Below are positions 52,876-61,706 of a stretch of DNA of 64,000 bases, piece by piece. Within the stretch, counting starts at the first letter, position 1. Every line of letters begins with the position of its first letter. The translations under genes and the position numbers were made by a program. Source of the stretch: Alphaproteobacteria bacterium MarineAlpha5_Bin12. Lineage in GTDB: Bacteria > Pseudomonadota > Alphaproteobacteria > HIMB59 > GCA-002718135. The stretch is from the NCBI GenBank assembly GCA_002937855.1, contig PTKS01000006.1, positions 31,404 through 95,403 of the forward strand, written 5' to 3'. The notes under the pieces were generated by a model, which searched no databases, was not told where the DNA came from, and worked only from the letters and a program-made list of their open reading frames with translations.

Positions 52876-53103
52876 TTATTTTTTTAATTTAATTCCTTGG
52901 TATTTTTTCTTAAATCTAGCCAATTGACCTTCTGAATCAATCAATTTTACTCCTCCACCAGTCCATGCAGGATGACTTTTTGGATCTATTTCAAGTTTTA
53001 GTTTATCACCTTCTTTACCCCAAGTTGATCTTGTTTTATATTTAGAACCATCAGTCATTTCAACTTCAATTTCATGATAATCCGGATGTATTTTCTTTTT
53101 CAT
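52876..53103 (-). CDS. rpmE: 50S ribosomal protein bL31
   Basis: 75 residues. [40 protein letters not shown] and the C-terminal [11 protein letters not shown] match the alphaproteobacterial cysteine-free bL31. It attaches to the 50S/30S interface. Single gene between the DUF1013 gene and suhB on the same strand. Confidence 0.95.
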   Translation of the reverse strand: MKKKIHPDYHEIEVEMTDGSKYKTRSTWGKEGDKLKLEIDPKSHPAWTGGGVKLIDSEGQLARFKKKYQGIKLKK

Positions 53104-53136
53104 TAAGGCTCAATAAAATAATCTTAATTAAAATAC

Positions 53137-53156
53137 AACACAAATATATATGTGTT
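53137..53156 (-). terminator. weak hairpin after suhB
   Basis: AACACA (53137-53142) pairs with TGTGTT (53151-53156) over an eight-base AT loop, just beyond the suhB stop. On the minus strand it is followed by a short U-containing run (GTATTTT). On the plus strand a longer T run follows, but no plus-strand gene leads into it. It is a plausible end for the tkt-to-suhB transcript, at low confidence. Confidence 0.35.
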
Positions 53157-53159
53157 TTT

Positions 53160-53933
53160 TTAAATCTTCAAAACTTTGCTATGTATAAAGGAGTTTGAAG
53201 CCAAAATATCTCTCGAACTAATGTCCCATTTATCAAAATTTGATGTTGTAACCGTCCCACCTGCCTCAAGAGCTAATATTATTCCTGCTGCAATATCCCA
53301 TAAGTTGAGATTATAACCCCAAAATGCATCCAGTTTTCCAGATGCTACATAAGCTAAATCTAAAGCTGCAGATCCCATATTTCTAAAACTTACTGAATTT
53401 TTTTTTAAAAAGTTTAATTTGTCTATGGAATTCAAGTCTTTTTCTATGCTGCTAGCACCGATAACACATTCTTCCAATTTTTTTCTATTTGAAACCCTTA
53501 ATCTTTGATTGTTTAGCCAAGAGCCTTTTCCTTTACTAGCCCAATAAAATTCATTTGTTATTGGATTAAATATTATACCATCACTAATTGTATCATTCGA
53601 TAATTTTGCTATTGCAATACAAAAATGAGGAATTCCATGAATAAAATTTGAAGTACCATCTATAGGATCTATTACAAAAGTATTATCTTTATCTTTACCT
53701 GTTACATTACCTTCCTCTTCCATTATAAATCCATAATTTGGGTAATGATATTCTAAACTTTCTTTTAATATTTTTTCTGTTCTAACATCAGCATTAGTAA
53801 CAAAATTTCCTAGAGTTTTTGAAGAAACTTGTAATTTTTCTAATTCACCAAAATCTCTTATTAATTTTTTTCCTGCTGTTCTAGCAGCTTTTTCCATTAT
53901 ATTAATTATGGGAGGTTGATTATTAGTGATCAT
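53160..53933 (-). CDS. suhB: inositol monophosphatase family protein (SuhB-like)
   Basis: 257 residues. Metal-binding motifs: MEEEG (71-75), VIDPIDGTSNF (87-97; Asp89, Asp92) and LNLWDIAAGIILALEAGG. The family removes phosphate from inositol phosphate and similar substrates and, as SuhB, assists rRNA transcription and ribosome maturation. Its position behind efp at the end of the glycolysis run is common in alphaproteobacteria. The start overlaps the efp stop by four bases. Confidence 0.93.
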   Translation of the reverse strand: MITNNQPPIINIMEKAARTAGKKLIRDFGELEKLQVSSKTLGNFVTNADVRTEKILKESLEYHYPNYGFIMEEEGNVTGKDKDNTFVIDPIDGTSNFIHGIPHFCIAIAKLSNDTISDGIIFNPITNEFYWASKGKGSWLNNQRLRVSNRKKLEECVIGASSIEKDLNSIDKLNFLKKNSVSFRNMGSAALDLAYVASGKLDAFWGYNLNLWDIAAGIILALEAGGTVTTSNFDKWDISSRDILASNSFIHSKVLKI

Positions 53934-54502
53934 TTACTTTTAACTTTTTCTATATAAGTACCATCATAAGTACTTATAACAACATGATCATCAGCAACAA
54001 TGTGAGGTGGAACTTGAGTTCTTAAGCCATTCTCTAACATTGCAGGTTTATAGGAAGATGTAGCAGTTTGACCTTTGATAACTGCATCTGTTTCAATAAC
54101 TTTTAGATTCACATTTTCTGGGAGTTGTATAGAAATAGGAGTCCCCTCATGATCTTCAATTATCACATTTTGATTTTTAATTAAAAACTTCTCTTGAAAA
54201 TCAGAAATAATCTCATTGTTTAATGTTAATTGTTCAAATGAAATTAATTCCATAAAATAAAATAAATTATTTTCTTTATATAGATATTGATAATTTTTTT
54301 CTTCTAATCTTACTTTTTCTATTGATTCAGAAGATCGGAATCTTTCATTAAGTTTAGTACCTTGTTTTAAGTCCTTTAATTCTACTTGTAGGTATGCACC
54401 ACCTTTTCCAGGTTGAGTGTGCTGTGTTTTAATTACTTTCCAAAGTTTATTTTTATGTTCAATAATATTTCCAATCTTAATTTCATTACCATCTATTTTC
54501 AT
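53930..54502 (-). CDS. efp: translation elongation factor P
   Basis: 190 residues, three-domain EF-P length. The tip loop is HTQPGKGGAYLQ with the modifiable Lys33. The later AVIKGQTATSSYKPAMLENGLRTQVPPHI in segments is the EF-P signature. It relieves ribosome stalling at proline stretches. The modifying enzymes (EpmA/EpmB) are not in the window. Preceded by fba with 13 bases, overlapped by suhB. Confidence 0.97.
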   Translation of the reverse strand: MKIDGNEIKIGNIIEHKNKLWKVIKTQHTQPGKGGAYLQVELKDLKQGTKLNERFRSSESIEKVRLEEKNYQYLYKENNLFYFMELISFEQLTLNNEIISDFQEKFLIKNQNVIIEDHEGTPISIQLPENVNLKVIETDAVIKGQTATSSYKPAMLENGLRTQVPPHIVADDHVVISTYDGTYIEKVKSK

Positions 54503-54515
54503 AATTAATTTCTTT

Positions 54516-55427
54516 TTAGTTTTTATATATATTAATTATGCTTTTTAGTAGTTTTATTGCCTTTTTTTTAGGTCTTTGAAAACTATTTCTGCCTATTATT
54601 GATCCAAAACCCCCACCTTTTTTTATAGCTTTAATCTCTGATAATAACTCAGCATCATTTTTTGCTTCTCCTCCAGAAAATACAACTACTCTTCTTCCAT
54701 TAAAGCAACTTTTTACAATATGTTTCACTCGATCGGAAAGATTCTTCATTATTATTTTATTTTTAATAAAGGCTTGTTTAGTGGCATCATCTTCAAGAAA
54801 ATTTCTAGGAAGTTTAACTTTAATTATGTGAGCTCCACACAAGGCAGCCATATGAGCTGCATAGCTAACAACATTTAAAGATGTTTCTCCTTCTTTTGTT
54901 ATATTGCCTCTTGGATATGACCATAAAACAGTTACTAAACCTGAACTTTTTGCTTCTTGGAATAATTCTTTAGCTTCTTCAATCATTTCAAATATATTAT
55001 CACTTCCTGGATAAATGGTGAAACCTACTGCAGAACATTTTAACCTTTTTGCCTCTGAAACACTCCCAGTAATTGCTTGGTCAGCAGATTTTGTGAGTGA
55101 GTTTGAACTATTGCACTTTAGTATTAACGGAATTTTATTTTTAAAAGTATCAGCACCAGCTTCTAACATTCCCAAAGGAGCTGCAAATGCTGACATTCCT
55201 GCATCTATCCCAAGTTTAAAGTGATAGTGTGGATCATATGCTTCGGGATTTATTGCAAAACTTCTATCAGGTCCATGTTCAAATCCTTGATCAACGGGTA
55301 AAATTATTAATTTTCCAGTGCCTGATAAACTTCCAGACATGAAAATTTTGTTTAAATTTTTTAAAGTAGTTATATTGTCACTTTCATAATTTCTTAAAAT
55401 TGATTGAATTTTTTTATTTGTTTTCAT
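54516..55427 (-). CDS. class I fructose-bisphosphate aldolase (DhnA/FbaB type)
   Basis: 303 residues. The DhnA-type pattern is seen in IILPVDQGFEHGPDRSF, GMSAFAAPLGMLEAGADTF and the HIIKVKLPRNF strand that should supply the Schiff-base lysine (Lys203 or Lys205), then VVVFSGGEAKNDAELL and GSIIGRNSFQRP. It splits fructose-1,6-bisphosphate into two trioses without a metal. With the PFK at 40373 and Gap/Tkt here it supports an Embden-Meyerhof route. Overlaps the small gene upstream by four bases. Confidence 0.93.
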   Translation of the reverse strand: MKTNKKIQSILRNYESDNITTLKNLNKIFMSGSLSGTGKLIILPVDQGFEHGPDRSFAINPEAYDPHYHFKLGIDAGMSAFAAPLGMLEAGADTFKNKIPLILKCNSSNSLTKSADQAITGSVSEAKRLKCSAVGFTIYPGSDNIFEMIEEAKELFQEAKSSGLVTVLWSYPRGNITKEGETSLNVVSYAAHMAALCGAHIIKVKLPRNFLEDDATKQAFIKNKIIMKNLSDRVKHIVKSCFNGRRVVVFSGGEAKNDAELLSEIKAIKKGGGFGSIIGRNSFQRPKKKAIKLLKSIINIYKN

Positions 55428-55849
55428 TTTATATAATTTTTATAAATTCTATTCATATATCTATTACAATTTTTAATTCTTTTTAAGTCAATTATTTCAA
55501 TTTTTTGATTAATTGTTATCTTTTTTTTATATTTATTATTTTTTATTTTTTTAATAAAAACATCATTTTCTTCTAATTTTATATTAAAAAAATCATTAGA
55601 TAAACATATTATGGCCAAAGCAGGGTTTTTTTTGCAATCTATCACTATTTCAAACTTTATATGCTTAAATTCTTTATACAGTAAATTTGCAACTTCTCTT
55701 ATCCAACCTAAATCTAGTTTTGAAAAGAGATAATTTTTAAAATATAAATAAGGTTTTATGTTGAAATTTTGAGAGTGTAATAAAACTTCTTTTGCTTGAT
55801 AATAACTATATACATAGATACCAGTTTGTTTAATTTTTTTTGATTTCAA
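55424..55849 (-). CDS. small conserved protein of the gap-fba operon, unknown function
   Basis: 141 residues, Lys/Ile-rich. No known motif. The pattern GIYVYSYYQAKEVLLHSQ, KLDLGWIREVANLLYKEF and FEIVIDCKKNPALAIICL recalls, from memory, an uncharacterised protein found near fba/thiE in other alphaproteobacteria whose core reads 'VLDCGDxPGxALAAL'. It starts right after the gap stop and overlaps fba by four bases, so it is co-translated with glycolytic enzymes. It occupies the position where pgk stands in many relatives, but it is far too short to be Pgk. Confidence 0.65.
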   Translation of the reverse strand: MKSKKIKQTGIYVYSYYQAKEVLLHSQNFNIKPYLYFKNYLFSKLDLGWIREVANLLYKEFKHIKFEIVIDCKKNPALAIICLSNDFFNIKLEENDVFIKKIKNNKYKKKITINQKIEIIDLKRIKNCNRYMNRIYKNYIK

Positions 55850-56860
55850 TTAAATTAATTTTCCTAATTGTAAAGCACTATCAATCATTCTATTTGAAAA
55901 GCCCCATTCATTATCATACCAAGATAAAACTCTACAAAAATTTTCATTAATCACTTGAGTTTGAGTTAGGTCAAATATTGAACTTGCGGGATTATGATTA
56001 AAGTCTTTTGACACTAAAGGAAGTTTATTTGTAGTTAAAATACCTTTTAATGTTTTGGATTTTGATGCTCGAATAATTAGATTATTAATATCTTCTATAG
56101 TAGTTTTCTTCTTTGAAACAAAAGTTAAATCGATTAATGAAACATTTGAAGTTGGTACCCTTATAGCCGTACCATCTAATTTACCTTTCATTTTTGGAAG
56201 TACTAATCCTAATGCTTTTGCGGCACCTGTAGAAGTTGGAATTAATGATTCTGATGCTGTCCTAGCTCTTCTTAGATCTTTATGTAAAGTATCTAGAGTA
56301 CTTTGATCACCTGTAAAACTATGTATTGTCGTCATATATCCACTTTTTATTCCGATCGATTTATCTAAAATCATCGCAACTGGAGCTAAGCAATTAGTGG
56401 TACAAGATCCATTAGAAATTATCTTATGTTGTTTTTTAAGTATGTTGTCATTTACTCCTTGAACTATAGTTGCATCAACTTCTGGTGCAGGAGCAGAGAT
56501 TATTACTTTTTTTGCTCCAGCAATTATATGTTTCATTGATTTTTCTTTTGAAGCAAATATCCCCGTACATTCTAAAACAATATCTATGCCAAGTTTTTTC
56601 CAAGGTAATTCTTCGGGATCTTTTTTATTGAATATTTTTATCAATTTATTATTTATGATAAATCCTGATTTGTTTGATTCAATCTTATTGTTAAGTTGAC
56701 CATGAGTAGTATCATAATTAAATAAGTGTGCGTTGCTCTCTATAGATCCAAGATCATTGATCGCCTTTACATTAATATTATTATTATTTTTTTCATAAAT
56801 GGCTCTTAATATTAATCTCCCTATTCTCCCAAATCCATTTATTGCAATATTTATTTTCAT
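55850..56860 (-). CDS. gap: glyceraldehyde-3-phosphate dehydrogenase
   Basis: 336 residues. NAD site INGFGRIGRLILRA, active Cys153 in SNGSCTTNCLAP and His180 in TTIHSFTGDQ. The C-terminal SWYDNEWGFSNRMIDS is intact. It oxidises glyceraldehyde-3-phosphate with phosphate and NAD(P). The start overlaps tkt by four bases. Gap alone cannot yield 3-phosphoglycerate; Pgk must be encoded elsewhere. Confidence 0.97.
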   Translation of the reverse strand: MKINIAINGFGRIGRLILRAIYEKNNNNINVKAINDLGSIESNAHLFNYDTTHGQLNNKIESNKSGFIINNKLIKIFNKKDPEELPWKKLGIDIVLECTGIFASKEKSMKHIIAGAKKVIISAPAPEVDATIVQGVNDNILKKQHKIISNGSCTTNCLAPVAMILDKSIGIKSGYMTTIHSFTGDQSTLDTLHKDLRRARTASESLIPTSTGAAKALGLVLPKMKGKLDGTAIRVPTSNVSLIDLTFVSKKKTTIEDINNLIIRASKSKTLKGILTTNKLPLVSKDFNHNPASSIFDLTQTQVINENFCRVLSWYDNEWGFSNRMIDSALQLGKLI

Positions 56861-58869
56861 TTTTTAATATTATTTTTTATTATTTTTTTTACTAATTTTT
56901 CTACTGTAATACCAAAAAAATTATAAAGGTCTTTGTACGGACCGCTAGCACCAAAAGAGCTCATACCTATAAAATTTTTATCTGGCAAATATTTTGACCA
57001 ACCCATTTGCGATGCAGCTTCAATCCCATAGCATTTTTTATTACCTAATATAGATTTTTTATAATTTTGATCCTGTTTTTCAAAAAGCTCCCAACATGTC
57101 ATAGAAACTACTCTAGTTTTAATTTTTTTCTTTTCTAATAATTTTGAAGCATTTAAAGCCAATTCGACTTCAGATCCTGTTGCTAAAATAGTAGCATCGT
57201 AGTTTTTAAAATTTTTAATTATATATGCTCCCTTATGAACCATATTTTTTTCAATATTTGTATTTCTAACTATTGGTAAATTTTGCCTAGTTAATACTAT
57301 AACCGATGGATTATTTTTCTCATTTAGAGCACTCTGCCAAGATTCAATAGTCTCTATTATATCTGCAGGTCTATAAACATTTAGATTAGGTATCGCTCGC
57401 AGAGACGCGAGATGTTCGACTGGCTGATGAGTCGGACCATCTTCTCCAAGACCAATTGAATCATGAGTCATAACAAAAATTACTTGCAAACCCATCAAAG
57501 CTGCTAATCTTATTGACGGTCTACAATAATCAGTAAAAACTAAAAAAGTCCCCCCATAAGGAATCATTCCTTTATGTAATGAAATACCATTCATTACTCC
57601 TGCCATTGCATGCTCTCTTATGCCGTAATGTATATAGTCGCCATTATAGTTTTTAGATGTTATATTTTTCATTGATTTAGTTTTAGTATTATTTGATCCA
57701 GTTAAATCTGCAGAACCCCCTAATAAAAAATTAATTTCTTTTTTCAAAACTTCTATTGAAAGTTCACTTGCCTTCCTTGTTGCATATTGTTTTGGATTTT
57801 TTAAGTTTAATTTTTTAAATTCTATAATTTTTTTATTTAATTTTTTATAGTTTATTTTTTTATTTATTTGTTCATAAAAAAATTTATTTTTTTTAGAATT
57901 TTTGATATTTTTTTTCCATTTTGATTTAATATTAGAATTTCTCTTATAAAAATTTCGCCATACATTAAGAAGATTTTTAGGGATCTTAAATGGCTCATGA
58001 TTCCATTTAAGTTTTTTTCTTGTTAAAATAACTTCATCATTTCCAAGTGGAGAGCCATGAGAAGAGGCAGTGCCTTCCTTATTTGGAGATCCAAAACCTA
58101 TTTTAGTTTTACAAGCTATCAAAGTTGGCTTGTTATTTTTCTTAGCTTTAATTATTGCTTTTTTGATTTCATTGTGATTATGACCATCAATTGAAATAGT
58201 TGCCCATCCTTGAGATTCAAATCTTTTTTTATGATTATCTGAATTAGATAAGTTTGTAGAGCCATCAATAGATATTTTATTATCATCAAAAAATACTATC
58301 AATTTATTTAGCTTTAAATGTCCAGCTAAGCTTGCTGACTCATGACTCAAACCTTCCATCAGACATCCATCACCTGCAAAAACATAAGTATAATGATTTA
58401 CTATATTTTTACCAAATTTAGAATTTAATAATTTTTCACAAAGAGCCATACCAACACCATTGGCTATTCCTTGTGATAACGGACCTGTAGTTGTTTCAAT
58501 TCCTGCTTCCAAAAAATATTCAGGATGACCAGGAGTTAATGAATTCAATTGTCTAAAATTTGTTACTTGTTTTATATTAATTTTTTTGTATCCAGTAAGG
58601 TACAAACAAGAATAAAGAAGCATGGAACCATGACCATTTGAAATTATTAATCTATCTCTATCCGGCCAACTAGGTTCTAAAGGATCAAATTTTAAAAATT
58701 CTTTAAAAAGCACTGTTGCAATATCAGCCATACCCATTGGCATTCCAGGATGTCCTGACCTAGCTTTTTCTACTGCATCAATAGATAAGAACCTTATACA
58801 GTTAGAAAGATCGTTTAAAGATATTGATTTTTTTGTCAATATATACCCAAATTTATTGATTTTAGTCAT
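56857..58869 (-). CDS. tkt: transketolase
   Basis: 670 residues, full length. Features: RFLSIDAVEKARSGHPGMPMGMADIA, the thiamine diphosphate motif GDGCLMEGLSHE ... DDNKISIDG, catalytic-site GIREHAMAGVMNGI and THDSIGLGEDGPTHQPVEHLA. It shuttles two-carbon units between pentose and triose/hexose phosphates. First gene of the tkt-gap-orf-fba-efp-suhB run. The promoter must lie in the 62 bases shared with the divergent small coiled-coil gene. Confidence 0.97.
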   Translation of the reverse strand: MTKINKFGYILTKKSISLNDLSNCIRFLSIDAVEKARSGHPGMPMGMADIATVLFKEFLKFDPLEPSWPDRDRLIISNGHGSMLLYSCLYLTGYKKINIKQVTNFRQLNSLTPGHPEYFLEAGIETTTGPLSQGIANGVGMALCEKLLNSKFGKNIVNHYTYVFAGDGCLMEGLSHESASLAGHLKLNKLIVFFDDNKISIDGSTNLSNSDNHKKRFESQGWATISIDGHNHNEIKKAIIKAKKNNKPTLIACKTKIGFGSPNKEGTASSHGSPLGNDEVILTRKKLKWNHEPFKIPKNLLNVWRNFYKRNSNIKSKWKKNIKNSKKNKFFYEQINKKINYKKLNKKIIEFKKLNLKNPKQYATRKASELSIEVLKKEINFLLGGSADLTGSNNTKTKSMKNITSKNYNGDYIHYGIREHAMAGVMNGISLHKGMIPYGGTFLVFTDYCRPSIRLAALMGLQVIFVMTHDSIGLGEDGPTHQPVEHLASLRAIPNLNVYRPADIIETIESWQSALNEKNNPSVIVLTRQNLPIVRNTNIEKNMVHKGAYIIKNFKNYDATILATGSEVELALNASKLLEKKKIKTRVVSMTCWELFEKQDQNYKKSILGNKKCYGIEAASQMGWSKYLPDKNFIGMSSFGASGPYKDLYNFFGITVEKLVKKIIKNNIKK

Positions 58870-58931
58870 GTTACACTAAAATACGATTTCATTAAAGTGA
58901 CTTTTTTGTAGAATGAATTTATATTATCAAC

Positions 58932-59132
58932 ATGGAAAAATTAAAGTTAATTTTAGAGAGAATTAATAATGATTTATCCTCTTTGGAAGAGGCGATAAGT
59001 AAAAAAAATATAATATCTCAAGCAAAAAATGCATCAGATTACAAAAAGATTGATAAAAAAACCTATGATCAAATTAGCTATAATTTAGATAAATTAGATG
59101 AAATAATTAAAAAAATAGATGAAAATTATTAA
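58932..59132 (+). CDS. small coiled-coil protein upstream of zapA (DUF4164-like)
   Basis: 66 residues, almost wholly helical with heptad-like spacing (LKLILERINNDLSSLEEAI, YNLDKLDEIIKKI). In Rhizobiales a DUF4164 coiled-coil gene sits between tkt and zapA in the same way, so this is likely its equivalent; sequence similarity is too weak to assert. It overlaps zapA by 14 bases, implying coupled translation and a possible link to division. Confidence 0.55.
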   Translation: MEKLKLILERINNDLSSLEEAISKKNIISQAKNASDYKKIDKKTYDQISYNLDKLDEIIKKIDENY

Positions 59133-59481
59133 TATAAAATTTTTAGGTAGTGAGTATGAAATTAAATGCGAAGACGATGAAGTTGCAAAAATAAAAAATT
59201 TAGAATCAAAATTAAATAATAGAGCCAAAATGTATTCAAAAGAAAATATAAATTTTTCAGATACGCATAAATTATTAATCGTTTCTCTTTCTCTAGAAGA
59301 TAAAATCAATGATCTTTTAGCAAACCAAAAAAAACTTATTGAAATTAATGAAAATTTAAAAGAAAAAAATGATAAACTTTTAGAACAAAATGATACAAAA
59401 GAATTAAAAGAAAATCTTGAAAACATAAGTAAAAAAATAAATATAATTTTAAATAAAATTTTGAATTTAAAAAGTGAATAA
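59119..59481 (+). CDS. zapA: cell division protein ZapA
   Basis: 120 residues. The N-terminal domain KIINIKFLGSEYEIKCEDDEVAKIKNLESKLNNR in segments and the HKLLIVSLSLEDKINDLL helix follow the ZapA fold, which then ends in a long coiled coil (~70-118). ZapA bundles FtsZ filaments. In many bacteria 6S RNA lies between zapA and fau; here the two genes overlap by eight bases, so it is absent from this spot. Confidence 0.82.
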   Translation: MKIINIKFLGSEYEIKCEDDEVAKIKNLESKLNNRAKMYSKENINFSDTHKLLIVSLSLEDKINDLLANQKKLIEINENLKEKNDKLLEQNDTKELKENLENISKKINIILNKILNLKSE

Positions 59482-60058
59482 TTCAAATCAACTTAAATTA
59501 AATCAAAGAAAGACATCATTAAAAAATAGAAATATTTTATTTCAAAAAAATAAGTATGCATACAAAAAACTTTTCAATTATTTATATGAATCAAAGATTT
59601 TTAAAGATTCAAAAGTTATTTCAAGTTATATTTCTATTAATAGTGAAATACAGACTATTGATTTAAATAAAAAAATTTTGTTACTTCATAAAACGCTATG
59701 CCTTCCTGTAATTACAGAAAGAAATAAAAAATTGATTTTTAAGAAAATTACTAAAAGAACTAAAATGATTAAAGGTAAAATGAATCTAATTGAACCGAGT
59801 ATAAATTCAAAAACTATTATTCCTGATCTTATACTTGCACCCTGTGTAGCCTTTGATAAATATGGAAATCGCTTGGGATATGGTGGTGGTTATTATGATT
59901 ATACAATTAATGAATTAAGAAGAAAAAATAAAAAACTGAATTTAATTGTATTAGGATTTAGTGATCAAGAAGTAGAAAAAATAATTGTTAATGAAAATGA
60001 TCAGAAATTAGATTATATACTTACTGAAAAAGGTTTAATTAAAAGAATAAATAAATGA
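59474..60058 (+). CDS. fau: 5-formyltetrahydrofolate cyclo-ligase
   Basis: 194 residues. The signature CVAFDKYGNRLGYGGGYYDYTI is complete, and the N-terminal RKTSLKNRNILFQKN supplies the ATP-binding Lys/Arg. It converts 5-formyl-THF to 5,10-methenyl-THF, salvaging a side product of C1-folate metabolism that is prominent in this genome. The start is GTG inside the last codons of zapA; the stop overlaps the next gene by four bases (ATGA). Confidence 0.92.
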   Translation: MNNSNQLKLNQRKTSLKNRNILFQKNKYAYKKLFNYLYESKIFKDSKVISSYISINSEIQTIDLNKKILLLHKTLCLPVITERNKKLIFKKITKRTKMIKGKMNLIEPSINSKTIIPDLILAPCVAFDKYGNRLGYGGGYYDYTINELRRKNKKLNLIVLGFSDQEVEKIIVNENDQKLDYILTEKGLIKRINK

Positions 60059-60876
60059 AAATTATTTTTATAGGAGATGTTGTTGGAAGATCAGGTCGAG
60101 AAGCTTTGTCAAAATATATTCCAAATATAAAAAAAGATTTTGACCCTGATATAATAATTGTTAATGGTGAAAATTCCACAGCTGGGTACGGTTTAAGCGA
60201 AACTCATTCAAAAGAAATATTTAATTTAGGTGTTGATGTAATAACTTTAGGAAATCATTCTTGGGATCAAAAAGATATGCTTTCATATATTGAAAAAAAT
60301 AATAAAATCCTACGTCCAATAAATTATCCTTCAAGAGTTCCTGGAAATGGAAAAGTAATTGTTGAAACTAAGGATGGAAAAAAAATTTTAATAGTTCAAG
60401 TTATGCTTAGGTTATTTATGAACATAGCTCTTGATGATCCCTTTGAATCAATAAATGCAATTTTAGAAAAAGAAATTTTAGGAAAAACTATTGATGCAAT
60501 TGTAGTTGATATGCATGGAGAAGCAACTTCTGAAAAAAACTCTTTTGGCCATTTTCTAGATGGTAGAGTATCAGCAGTTTTAGGAACACATACTCATATT
60601 CCAACTTCAGATGGAAGAATACTAGAAAATAAAACAGCCTATCAAACAGATGTTGGTATGACAGGTGATTATAATTCTGTGATAGGATTTGAAAAAGAAG
60701 GACCGATTCATCAATTTCTTAGGGGATATCGTAAAAATGGAAGATTCAGAGTTGCTGACCAAAAAGCTACATTATGCGGTGTATTTATAGAAACTAACAA
60801 TTCTAATGGGTTAGCTGACAATATTACTATGATACATTATGGTAATAATCCTAGTTTTTTTAGCTATAAAACATAA
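60055..60876 (+). CDS. YmdB-type metallophosphoesterase (TIGR00282 family)
   Basis: 273 residues. The metal-binding motifs IGDVVGRSGREAL (Asp8), VNGENS, LGNHSWDQ and GTHTHIPTSDGRIL are in family order. Such enzymes hydrolyse 2',3'-cyclic nucleotides; in Bacillus YmdB influences biofilm and RNA turnover. Coupled to fau by an ATGA overlap and followed after 63 bases by yebC, an arrangement common in alphaproteobacteria. Confidence 0.92.
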   Translation: MKIIFIGDVVGRSGREALSKYIPNIKKDFDPDIIIVNGENSTAGYGLSETHSKEIFNLGVDVITLGNHSWDQKDMLSYIEKNNKILRPINYPSRVPGNGKVIVETKDGKKILIVQVMLRLFMNIALDDPFESINAILEKEILGKTIDAIVVDMHGEATSEKNSFGHFLDGRVSAVLGTHTHIPTSDGRILENKTAYQTDVGMTGDYNSVIGFEKEGPIHQFLRGYRKNGRFRVADQKATLCGVFIETNNSNGLADNITMIHYGNNPSFFSYKT

Positions 60877-60939
60877 CTTCGACACAAAATTCCAATAAAC
60901 ACTTTACTAATTACGGGGAATTTAAATATATATTTATAA

Positions 60940-61686
60940 ATGGCGGGTCATTCTAAATTTAAAAATATTATGCACAGAAAAGGAGCTCAAGATAAACTTC
61001 GAGCCAAGCTGTTTTCTAGATTAGGTAGAGAAATATCAGTAGCAGTTCGTATAGGAGGATCTGAAGTAGATTCAAATATAAGATTAAGAGCTGCTATAAA
61101 TTCTGCCAGGTCAGCTAATATGCCAAAAGATAATATTGAGCGAGCAATTAAAAAAGGAGAGGGAAATGATAAAGACTCAACCTATGAAGAAGTGAGATAT
61201 GAGGGCTATGGACCATCAGGATCAGCTTTAATAATTGAAACACTAACAAATAATAAAAACAGAACTGCATCAGAAATAAGAACAATTTTTAGTAAAAATG
61301 GAGGATCTTTAACTGAAAATGGAAGTGTTAGTCATAATTTTATTAAGTTAGGACAAATAATTATAGATAAAAAAAATTGCAAAGAAGAAGAGCTTTTTAA
61401 TTTTTGTATTGATTTTGGTGGATTAATTGAATTTGAAGCAGAGGAAGAAAATTTCATAATTTTTATTGATTTAAAAAAATATCATTCTTTACTGCAAAAA
61501 ATTTCTGAGAAATTTGAAACTCCAAATTTGTCACAAATAATTTGGAAAAGTAATTTAGAAGTTGATGTTGATAAAAATGATTATGAAAAATTAACAAAGC
61601 TTTTTAACTCTTTGGAAGATAATGAAGATGTTCAGAGTATTTCTTCAAATGTTAATAACAAAGAAGAAATTTTTAAAGATTTATAA
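60940..61686 (+). CDS. yebC: YebC/PmpR family protein
   Basis: 248 residues. MAGHSKFKNIMHRKGAQDKLRAKLFSRLGREI in segments is the diagnostic N-terminus; the middle YEEVRYEGYGPSGSALIIETLTNNKNRTASEIR in segments is also typical. The family includes DNA-binding regulators and, more recently, factors that help ribosomes through proline runs. In most proteobacteria it precedes ruvCAB; here a small nuclease gene follows 20 bases later. Confidence 0.96.
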   Translation: MAGHSKFKNIMHRKGAQDKLRAKLFSRLGREISVAVRIGGSEVDSNIRLRAAINSARSANMPKDNIERAIKKGEGNDKDSTYEEVRYEGYGPSGSALIIETLTNNKNRTASEIRTIFSKNGGSLTENGSVSHNFIKLGQIIIDKKNCKEEELFNFCIDFGGLIEFEAEEENFIIFIDLKKYHSLLQKISEKFETPNLSQIIWKSNLEVDVDKNDYEKLTKLFNSLEDNEDVQSISSNVNNKEEIFKDL

Positions 61687-61706
61687 AAAATTAGAAGGGA
61701 TATTAA

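Noticed and set aside
59470..59485. 6S RNA between zapA and fau
   Set aside because: The two genes overlap by eight bases, so there is no room for an RNA gene at this usual site.
59094..59486. 130-residue minus-strand frame over zapA
   Set aside because: It is a Phe/Ser-rich shadow of the Lys/Glu-rich coiled coil of zapA, with no ribosome site and no family features.
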